Notes under the pieces: model-generated
The model's database searches: none
What the model was told of the DNA's origin: nothing
What the model saw: only the letters and a program-made list of their open reading frames with translations
Assembly: GCF_038452275.1 (NCBI RefSeq)
Contig: NZ_CP141643.1
Location: 2,046,001 to 2,110,000 of the forward strand
Direction of reading: 5' to 3'
From: Corynebacterium sp. BD556
GTDB lineage: Bacteria; Actinomycetota; Actinomycetes; Mycobacteriales; Mycobacteriaceae
Length of the DNA: 64,000 nucleotides
Program-made: the position numbers and the translations under genes
Shown here: piece after piece, positions 47,328 through 54,217 of the stretch
Numbering within the stretch: the stretch's first letter is position 1
How the letters are laid out: each line of letters begins with the position of its first letter

Positions 47328-48427
47328 CAGGTGCAATCGACCAGGACGTGCTGGAGCGCGTCCAGCGGCGGCTTGCCGAGGAACCTGAAACCCCGGAGCC
47401 TGCACGCCTCGCCGCGATCGTACGTGAGGAAGCGGTGGTGATCAGCGACCTTGATGTGCTGGGCATTTTGCGCACCTTGCGTGACCACACTGCCGGAACC
47501 GGGCCGTTAGAGGCGGTGCTGGCCAGCGCGGACGTCACCGATGTGTGCGTTAACGGCCCCGACGCCGTGTATGTCGACCGGGGACGGGGCCTCGAGCGCA
47601 GCGACGTCACCTTCTCCTCCGAAGCGGAGGTGCGCCGCCTCGCTGCGCGCCTTGCCACGTCGTGCGGGCGCAGGCTTGACGACGCCCACCCCTACTGCGA
47701 CGGACACATTCTGCGCCCCGACGGCCACATCTTGCGCTTCCACGCCCTCCTCGCCCCCACAGCCCACGTGGGGACCTGCATTTCCCTGCGGGTGTTGCGC
47801 GGCAACACCACCACCCTCACCCAACTGGAAACCGACGGCTCCATCGCCGTCGAGTGTGGGAAACTACTGCGCCGCATCATCAGGGAGCGCGCCTCCTTCC
47901 TCGTCATCGGCGGCACCGGCGCAGGCAAAACCACGCTGCTGTCGGCAATGCTCGCCGAAGTCTCGCACCACGAGCGAATCATCGCCATCGAGGACACCGT
48001 GGAACTTGCACCCGCCCACCCCCATGTTGTGAACCTAACCACCCGCGGCAACAACGCGGAAGGCGTCGGTGAGATCTCCATCGCCAACTTGGTCCGCCAG
48101 GCGCTGCGCATGCGCCCGGATCGCATCGTCATCGGGGAAATCCGCGGTGGGGAGGTCGTGGACCTGCTTGCCGCCCTCAACACCGGACACGACGGTGGGG
48201 CTGGCACCCTGCACGCCAACTCGGTCTACGAGGTGCCGGCGCGCATGGAGGCGCTCGCTGCTCTCGGCGGGATGGACCGCGCCGGGCTGCACTCCCAGTT
48301 GGCAGCGGCCGTGGATTACGTGATTGTGGTCAAACGCCTGGCCGACGGTAGCCGTCGAGTGCATCAGATCGCCGCCCTGGAAGGCAACCCGGTGAGAGTG
48401 CGGCTTACATGGGAGGATGAACCATGA
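47324..48427 (+). CDS. tadA: TadA/CpaF secretion ATPase
   Basis: A 367-residue type II/IV secretion ATPase that powers pilus assembly. It has Walker A GGTGAGKTTLL, the Asp box IAIEDTVELA, Walker B MRPDRIVIGEIRGGE and the His box in GTLHANS. ATGA overlaps link it to ssd and tadB. Confidence 0.93.
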   Translation: MTGAIDQDVLERVQRRLAEEPETPEPARLAAIVREEAVVISDLDVLGILRTLRDHTAGTGPLEAVLASADVTDVCVNGPDAVYVDRGRGLERSDVTFSSEAEVRRLAARLATSCGRRLDDAHPYCDGHILRPDGHILRFHALLAPTAHVGTCISLRVLRGNTTTLTQLETDGSIAVECGKLLRRIIRERASFLVIGGTGAGKTTLLSAMLAEVSHHERIIAIEDTVELAPAHPHVVNLTTRGNNAEGVGEISIANLVRQALRMRPDRIVIGEIRGGEVVDLLAALNTGHDGGAGTLHANSVYEVPARMEALAALGGMDRAGLHSQLAAAVDYVIVVKRLADGSRRVHQIAALEGNPVRVRLTWEDEP

Positions 48428-49200
48428 TGTGGCTACTTGCCGCCAGTGCCCTCGCCCTGGGCACTGCTTCCCCCGCCCGGCGGGTCACAGCAGCCACCCA
48501 AAGAGCAGTGGCCCCTTCCCCGGTGTGGATCCCGGTGGCCACCACCTTTCTCGCCGCCACAGTGATCGCGATGGACCGGGTTGCGCTGGTGCTGTCGGCC
48601 TGTGTGGCGGGGGCGACGGCGATCAAGGTTATTCAGCTGCGCCAGCACGCCGGCATCTCTCGACGCAGGCTCAGCGCAACCGCGGTCTTTGTCGGCCACG
48701 TGGCGACTAATCTGCAGGCGGGGGCGACGCTGGTGCGGGCGACGACGCGAGCTGCCGAACACTTGCCGGACAACGCCCCGGCGCAGTTGCGACGCGACGT
48801 GCGCCGGATGGCGGGCAGTGTCGCGGCGGGCTCGTCAGCCGAAGCCGCGCTTGCGAACGCCAATAGCCCGGAGCTGCGGGAGCTGGGAGTGCTGTGGACC
48901 TTGTCGAGCACCCGCGGACTGCCGGTGGCGGACCTGCTCACCCAGGCCCGCCGCCGCCTGGACAAACAACAGCGCCACCGCGCCGCCACGGAAGCCGCCC
49001 TGGCGGGCCCGAAAACCACAGCCACCGTCCTCGCCGCACTTCCCCTGGCTGGGGTGGCGATGGGCACTGCGATGGGGGCGCGTCCCCTGACGGTGCTTCT
49101 AAGTCCTGGCCCCGGAGGTTGGCTGCTTCTCACCGGAACAGCGTTGGTGTGCGCAGGAGTGCTCGTCAGCACACGCATCATTGAGGGGGCGTTGAGGTGA
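48424..49200 (+). CDS. tadB: TadB-like type II secretion F-domain protein
   Basis: A 258-residue inner-membrane platform protein: two N-terminal hydrophobic segments, a cytosolic helical T2SSF domain (VGHVATNLQAGATLVRA), and C-terminal helices. It overlaps tadA by 4 bp and tadC by 4 bp. Confidence 0.85.
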   Translation: MMWLLAASALALGTASPARRVTAATQRAVAPSPVWIPVATTFLAATVIAMDRVALVLSACVAGATAIKVIQLRQHAGISRRRLSATAVFVGHVATNLQAGATLVRATTRAAEHLPDNAPAQLRRDVRRMAGSVAAGSSAEAALANANSPELRELGVLWTLSSTRGLPVADLLTQARRRLDKQQRHRAATEAALAGPKTTATVLAALPLAGVAMGTAMGARPLTVLLSPGPGGWLLLTGTALVCAGVLVSTRIIEGALR

Positions 49201-49766
49201 ACATGATGCTTGCCTTGGTGCTGCTGGCGGCTGCGGCAGTGTTGGTCCCGCCCTTGCCCGCCCAACGCATCTCCACCACTAAGGTGCCACGTGATGGACC
49301 GGCGAAGGCGAAGCGGGCCGGCGTCGACCGGCACCGCATGGCCAGCGACATTGAGCTGTTCGCCGCCTGTTTCCGGGCGGGTCTTGGCGTTGACAGTGCC
49401 GTGGCGGCCGTCGCAGAGTCCTACGGGGACACCGACAATGAGGCTGCTGAGGTGTGGCGCACGGTCGCCTCACTGTCGGCGCTCGGCACCCACACCGGCC
49501 TGGCATGGAGCGAGATGCAGCGCCTGCCCGGCGGGGCGGGCCTAGCCAACCTGGTAGCCCTCTCCGGCGCCTCGGGTGCCGCTTTGGCCGGCGGGTGCGA
49601 ACGCCTCGCCGCCGAGCTTCGCGACGCCGCCGCCGACGACGCCACCGCCGCAGCCGAACGCGCCGGCGTTCTCATCGCCATTCCTTTGACCGCATTTTTC
49701 CTCCCAGCCTTCTTCGTCCTCGGCCTCGCGCCGGTGGTCATCGGGCTGGCCCGAACCCTGACCTGA
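49197..49766 (+). CDS. tadC: TadC-like type II secretion F-domain protein
   Basis: A 189-residue second platform subunit with an N-terminal helix, a short T2SSF helical domain (DIELFAACFRAGLGVDSAV) and C-terminal helices (AIPLTAFFLPAFFVLGL). It is shorter than proteobacterial TadC, as usual in actinobacteria. GTG start in a GTGA overlap. Confidence 0.83.
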   Translation: MNMMLALVLLAAAAVLVPPLPAQRISTTKVPRDGPAKAKRAGVDRHRMASDIELFAACFRAGLGVDSAVAAVAESYGDTDNEAAEVWRTVASLSALGTHTGLAWSEMQRLPGGAGLANLVALSGASGAALAGGCERLAAELRDAAADDATAAAERAGVLIAIPLTAFFLPAFFVLGLAPVVIGLARTLT

Positions 49767-49792
49767 AAACCACCTCGACTTAAGGAGTCACC

Positions 49793-50005
49793 ATGTCCAC
49801 CATCACCAGCTACCTGTCTGCCCATCTCACCGCCCGGCTCGCCGCCATACGCAATGACCGGGGGATGTCAACCATCGAATACGCCTTTGGAAGTTTGGCT
49901 GCCGCAGCCCTCGCCGGGGTGCTGTACATGGTGGTCAACGGCAACGGCGTCGTTAGTGCTATCGAAGGCGTAATCACCGACGCCTTGAGCAACACGCCGG
50001 GTTAA
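49793..50005 (+). CDS. Flp-type prepilin (DUF4244)
   Basis: A 70-residue major pilin candidate. A 24-residue leader ending in NDRG precedes MSTIEYAFGSLAAAALAG: Gly at -1, Glu at +5 and the hydrophobic assembly helix of type IVb pilins. AAGGAG precedes the ATG. The next gene starts directly after its stop. Confidence 0.87.
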   Translation: MSTITSYLSAHLTARLAAIRNDRGMSTIEYAFGSLAAAALAGVLYMVVNGNGVVSAIEGVITDALSNTPG

Positions 50006-50278
50006 ATGACCACCATCGAAGGGGCTTTGTCACTGACGGTGCTCATCACCGTCACCGCCGCGATCATCAGTGGGGTAGCCACTATGGCCGCCTACATTTC
50101 TGCAGTCGACATCGCGGGGGCGGCGGCGCGCGCCCACGCCATTGGAGTCGACTACGAACCTCCGCGCGGCACCGTGTCGGTGGGGCAAGCTGGTGGAGTC
50201 GTCACCGTCACAGCAGAAGTACCGGCCCCGCTGCGCACCATGAGTGCCACCGCCGTCTACCCCGTGGAGTTTCGCTGA
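50006..50278 (+). CDS. TadE-like minor pilin without a leader peptide
   Basis: A 90-residue TadE-family protein that begins MTTIEGALSLTVLITV: a Glu at position 5 and a pilin helix directly at the N-terminus. An in-frame stop sits immediately before the ATG, so no leader can be added. It overlaps the next gene by one base. Confidence 0.8.
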   Translation: MTTIEGALSLTVLITVTAAIISGVATMAAYISAVDIAGAAARAHAIGVDYEPPRGTVSVGQAGGVVTVTAEVPAPLRTMSATAVYPVEFR

Positions 50279-50598
50279 TGAACCGGTGCGGAAACGATGA
50301 GGGCTACGCCACCGTCGCCACGGCCGGGATCACCACGGCGATTGTCAGCCTTATGCTGGCCGTTGCCGCCGCGGGCGGGCACGTAGCCAACTCCCACCGC
50401 GCGGCAACTGCCGCCGACCTGGCGGCAGTCGCCGCAGCCACCGCTTTGTACGAGGGTTTCGATGCGTGCGCGGCGGCGCGGCGCACCGCCACGCTCAACG
50501 GCGCCAGCGTCGGTGCGTGCCATCTCAAGGGCGAAGATGTCATTGTCACCGCCCGCATCGGTATCGCCGAGCACTCAGCACGCGCCGGGCCTTTGTGA
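50278..50598 (+). CDS. TadG/Rv3654c-like minor pilin component
   Basis: A 106-residue protein with one N-terminal helix (ATVATAGITTAIVSLMLAVA) after a short leader ending in NDEG, then an Ala-rich extracytoplasmic part with two Cys (DACAAARR, GACHLKG) that could form a disulphide. It is the last gene of the tad operon. Its 3' end overlaps the convergent helicase by 24 bp. Confidence 0.78.
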   Translation: MNRCGNDEGYATVATAGITTAIVSLMLAVAAAGGHVANSHRAATAADLAAVAAATALYEGFDACAAARRTATLNGASVGACHLKGEDVIVTARIGIAEHSARAGPL

Positions 50599-52908
50599 CA
50601 GCGCCCGTAAAAGTTTCAACGCCGCCTTCTTGTCCAGTGGTTGGTTGCCATTGCCGCATTTCGGAGATTGCACGCATGAGGGGCAGCCCGCCTCGCACGC
50701 GCAGGACCTCACGGCCTCGTAGGTGGCGCGGATCCACTCGTGGAAACGGGCGTAGCCTTCGTCCGCGAAACCCGCGCCGCCGGGGTGGCCGTCATAGACG
50801 AACACTGTGGGCAGCAATGTGTCGTGGTGCAAAGCCGTTGAAACCCCGCCGATGTCCCAGCGGTCGCAGGTGGCCAACAGGGGCAGCAAGCCGATCGCCG
50901 CGTGCTCTGCGGCGTGCAGCGCGCCGGGCGTTTCACCGGGGGTGATCCCCATTTCCTCCAACACCAGGGGGTCTACCGTGTAGGCCACCGCCCTGGTAAG
51001 CAGGCGCTGCTCCGGCAGGTCCAGGGCGATGTGTTCGGAGACGGTGCCGTCGGAAAGCCTCACCACATAGCCGGTGACTCGGTCGACGACCTCCACATCC
51101 ACATTGGCCACCCACACCCCGGGCAGCGGGTTCATGCGCGTCGAGGCCTCTCCGACAATGTTGATCTCCGTTGTTGAGCGGGCCTGCGTGAAGTAATCCG
51201 GCGTGTCCGGTCGCGCCAACGCCACATAGTCCTCCAGGTCGAGCGACTCAACAACGAAGTGCTCGCCTTGGTGAATGTAGACCGCACCAGTGTGGACCTG
51301 GCTCAACGCACGGGCCGCATCAATCGTGCCCAGCAGCCGGCCGTCAGTGACGTCGACGATCATTACCTCTGAGCCCGAGCCGCCACGCAAACTTATTGAT
51401 GAGTGGGCCGTCTCGGGACGCAGATGGCCCTCCAGCTGCGGTACGGCGAACCAGCCGCGCGGGCGCTTTTTCAACAAGCCCTCACTGGTCAAGTCTGCGA
51501 CAACCTCCGCCGCCTCAAAAGCCGCCACATCCTGCTCCGAAAGGGGTTTTTCCACCGCCGCGCAATATACTTGCGCCCGCAGAATGTGAGGGTTTGACGG
51601 GTTGAACACACTGTTTTCCACCGGGCGTCCCAGCAGCGCCTCCGGGTGATGCACTAGGTAGGTGTCCATCGGCTCATCGCGCGCGACAAGCACCGCCACC
51701 GAGGATTGGCCGCGGCGGCCGGCGCGACCCACCTGTTGATAAAAAGACGTCACAGTTCCCGGAAAACCCGCCATGACCACAGCGTCAAGCCCGCCCACAT
51801 CGATCCCCAGCTCGAGGGCGTTTGTGGTGGCCAGACCCAGCAACTCACCTTCGTCGAAGGCGCGTTCCAGCCGACGCCGATCTTGCGCCAGGTAGCCGGC
51901 GCGGTAGGAGGCGATGCGCTCGGCGAAGTCGGCGCGACCAGCCGCCACCAGGTTCTTTTGGGTGTGCATGGATACCAGTTCCGCAGCGCGACGGGAGCGC
52001 ACGAAAGTGAGCGTGCGTGCGCCTTCGGCAACGAAAGTGGACATGATCGCGGCGGCTTCGGTGGTAGCGGCGCGGCGCACCGGCGCACCGTTTTCCCCTT
52101 CCACACCTTCGAAAAAGCCCGGCTCCCACAGCACAATGGTGCGCTGCCCGGTGGGGGCACCGTCGTCGGTCACGGCTGTGACCTCGCGCCCGCACAAGCG
52201 GGAGGCTTGGGCTGCCGGGTCGGCGGCGGTCGCGGAAGCAAAAATCATGGTCGGCTGGGCACCGTAGTGCTGCGCGAGGCGCAGAAGGCGGCGCAAGGTG
52301 AGCGCCACGTTGGCGCCGAATACGCCGCGGTAGGTGTGACATTCGTCCACGACTATGAAGCGCAGGTGGCGAAGTAGGCGCGCCCAGCGGGCGTGGTTCG
52401 GCAAAATGCTGGCGTGCAGCATGTCGGGGTTGGTGAAGATGCAGCGGCTTTCGTGGCGGATGGCGGGGCGTGCCTCTGCGGGGGTGTCGCCGTCGTAGGG
52501 GGCGGGACGTACATCGGCGCCAGCTAACTTCGTCACCGACAGTAGCTGGTCGGAGCCCAAAGCCTTCGTGGGGGTGAGGTAGAGCGCGCAGGCGGTTGGG
52601 TCCTGCGCCAGGGCGGTAAGGACGGGAAGTTGGTAGCCCAAAGACTTGCCGGAGGAGGTGCCGGTGGCGACGACCACGTCGCGGCGTGCCCAGGCAATGT
52701 GGGCGGTCTGGGCCTGATGGGAATACAGGCGAGTGATGCCGGCGTCGTTAAGTTTGGCGGTTAAACCCGGATCGACCCATTCGGGCCATTCGGCGTAGCG
52801 CGGCGGTTGCGCTTCGACGTGCTGGACGTGGGTGATGGTGGAATCTCGGAAGCTGTTGCGCAGGGCGTCGATAAGCTCAGCGCCGATCCCGGAAGAAGCC
52901 TCGGACAT
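50575..52908 (-). CDS. DEAD/DEAH-box helicase with DUF1998 domain
   Basis: About 777 residues. SF2 motifs are ATGTSSGKSLGYQ (I), VVDECHTY (II) and QQVGRAGRRGQ (VI). The C-terminal DUF1998 module carries four Cys (CACEAGCPSCVQ, then KCGNGN), as in MrfA/Hrq1-type repair helicases. ATG 52908 with GGGGGTG upstream is preferred; TTG 52932 is the upstream alternative. Confidence 0.88.
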   Translation of the reverse strand: MSEASSGIGAELIDALRNSFRDSTITHVQHVEAQPPRYAEWPEWVDPGLTAKLNDAGITRLYSHQAQTAHIAWARRDVVVATGTSSGKSLGYQLPVLTALAQDPTACALYLTPTKALGSDQLLSVTKLAGADVRPAPYDGDTPAEARPAIRHESRCIFTNPDMLHASILPNHARWARLLRHLRFIVVDECHTYRGVFGANVALTLRRLLRLAQHYGAQPTMIFASATAADPAAQASRLCGREVTAVTDDGAPTGQRTIVLWEPGFFEGVEGENGAPVRRAATTEAAAIMSTFVAEGARTLTFVRSRRAAELVSMHTQKNLVAAGRADFAERIASYRAGYLAQDRRRLERAFDEGELLGLATTNALELGIDVGGLDAVVMAGFPGTVTSFYQQVGRAGRRGQSSVAVLVARDEPMDTYLVHHPEALLGRPVENSVFNPSNPHILRAQVYCAAVEKPLSEQDVAAFEAAEVVADLTSEGLLKKRPRGWFAVPQLEGHLRPETAHSSISLRGGSGSEVMIVDVTDGRLLGTIDAARALSQVHTGAVYIHQGEHFVVESLDLEDYVALARPDTPDYFTQARSTTEINIVGEASTRMNPLPGVWVANVDVEVVDRVTGYVVRLSDGTVSEHIALDLPEQRLLTRAVAYTVDPLVLEEMGITPGETPGALHAAEHAAIGLLPLLATCDRWDIGGVSTALHHDTLLPTVFVYDGHPGGAGFADEGYARFHEWIRATYEAVRSCACEAGCPSCVQSPKCGNGNQPLDKKAALKLLRALSQRPGAC

Positions 52909-52986
52909 GTGTATCACCCCCGGTTGTGACAATGAATTGTGAAATTATGCCAGCGGGATACACCAAATAAGCAAATCCATGGCACA

Positions 52987-53120
52987 ATGACAGGCGGTCG
53001 CAGATTCTGTGCGCACCCAAGACGGTGCTCGTGAGTTTTTGTTACGCGGGCACCAGGTCACTAACGGCCTGGTGAACGAATGACCGTTCATTGCAATCGC
53101 ATCAATCGGAAGGTTCACCA
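52987..53120 (+). promoter_or_regulatory. Structured 5' leader of cspA
   Basis: A -10-like CACAAT near 52981-52986 predicts a leader of ~125 nt. It contains CACCAGG/CCTGGTG (53051-53057, 53068-53074) and GAACG/CGTTC (53075-53079, 53085-53089) just before the ribosome site GGAAGG. Long foldable leaders are typical of cold-shock mRNAs. Confidence 0.5.
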
Positions 53121-53324
53121 ATGGCTACTGGAACTGTTAAATGGTTCAACGCTGAAAAGGGCTTCGGCTTCATCGCTCCGGACGACGGCTCCGCTGACGT
53201 ATTCGTCCACTACTCTGAGATCAACGGCGCGGGCTTCCGCACCCTCGAGGAAAATCAGCAGGTCGAGTTCGAAATCGGCGAGGGCACCAAGGGCCCGCAG
53301 GCGCAGGACGTGCGCGCACTCTAA
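53121..53324 (+). CDS. cspA: Cold-shock protein, CspA family
   Basis: A 67-residue OB-fold RNA chaperone. RNP1 is KGFGFI and RNP2 is DVFVHY. The ATG at 53121 gives the standard opening [10 protein letters not shown]; a longer frame upstream adds only non-family residues. A U-rich terminator follows. Confidence 0.95.
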   Translation: MATGTVKWFNAEKGFGFIAPDDGSADVFVHYSEINGAGFRTLEENQQVEFEIGEGTKGPQAQDVRAL

Positions 53325-53336
53325 GCCGTACCTAAG

Positions 53337-53368
53337 CGCCCTCTGCACCTTCGCAGGGGGCGTTTTTT
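53337..53368 (+). terminator. Terminator of cspA
   Basis: CGCCCTCTGC and GCAGGGGGCG pair (one G-U) around a 6-nt loop, followed by six T. It also overlaps the last bases of dedA on the other strand. Confidence 0.9.
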
Positions 53369-53993
53369 ATATGGCGGATACACCCCGGCGGACATCGCGG
53401 TAGTCGAAAAGCCAAGCCTGCAGCCTTTGAATCCCCACCCCCACGAGAGAACCCAGCAGCACGCCCACGATCATGGCGAGCAACGGAAAATCCGAAAACA
53501 GGGCGCCGCCCAAATAGCCAACCCCGACGCTGAGCAACGCCCAGATGAGCACGCCGATCGTGTCGTAGAAGAAAAACGCAGGCCAGCTATAGCCTGCTGA
53601 GCCCAGCACGATTGTGGCGACCCACCGTGCCCACGGCAGGAAGCGGGCGACGATGATGGTCGGGCCCGCGCCGCGGTTCATGTTGCGCCGCACCCACGTG
53701 ATCGACCTGCCGGCCTTCGACTTCGGGTCCAGGCTATTGACCACCTTGATCAGGCGTTTTCCCAGGCGGAAACAAATGTTGTCGCCGATGATGGCGCCGA
53801 TTGCTGCGGCGATGATAACCCCCCAGACATCGGGCACCCCGCGCGCGGCGCTGAAGGCGCCCGCCAGGTTTAATACCGTCTCCGAAGGAATCACAGGCGC
53901 GAGGGCGTCACCGATGATCAAAACCGTGACCAGCGGGTAGAAAACCGGCATCTGCATGAGCTGCTCGAGGAAGCTGATGAGCGAATCAATCAC
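53367..53993 (-). CDS. DedA family membrane protein
   Basis: A 208-residue DedA/SNARE-associated family protein with about five membrane segments. Family landmarks are the NxxG-like stretch VLNLAGAFSA, IGAIIGDNICFRLGKR, and the Gly/Arg-rich ARFLPWARWVATIVLGSAGYS. DedA proteins are proposed lipid flippases (undecaprenyl phosphate or phospholipid). GTG start with AGGAG upstream. Confidence 0.88.
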   Translation of the reverse strand: MIDSLISFLEQLMQMPVFYPLVTVLIIGDALAPVIPSETVLNLAGAFSAARGVPDVWGVIIAAAIGAIIGDNICFRLGKRLIKVVNSLDPKSKAGRSITWVRRNMNRGAGPTIIVARFLPWARWVATIVLGSAGYSWPAFFFYDTIGVLIWALLSVGVGYLGGALFSDFPLLAMIVGVLLGSLVGVGIQRLQAWLFDYRDVRRGVSAI

Positions 53994-54151
53994 GGGCGAG
54001 GCTCCTGGGTTGGTGGTTTTTCATGGGGATGAAACGGGTGTAATTAGGTGCAGAAAACTCGATCATATTTTCCCTAGCACGGCGCTGCGTGATAGTTGTC
54101 TGATAGAAAAGGAGGAGTTTTACTTTCTGCGCGACCAACCGCGACACATTC

Positions 54152-54180
54152 TTGCGTCACGGATGCGTCTTTAATATAAG
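54152..54180 (+). promoter_or_regulatory. topA promoter
   Basis: TTGCGT (54152-54157) and TATAAG (54175-54180) are separated by exactly 17 bp, 38 bp before the topA start. Confidence 0.6.
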
Positions 54181-54217
54181 GCGCAGATCGGACTTGAGAA
54201 GGAAGGTGTCACCCAGC

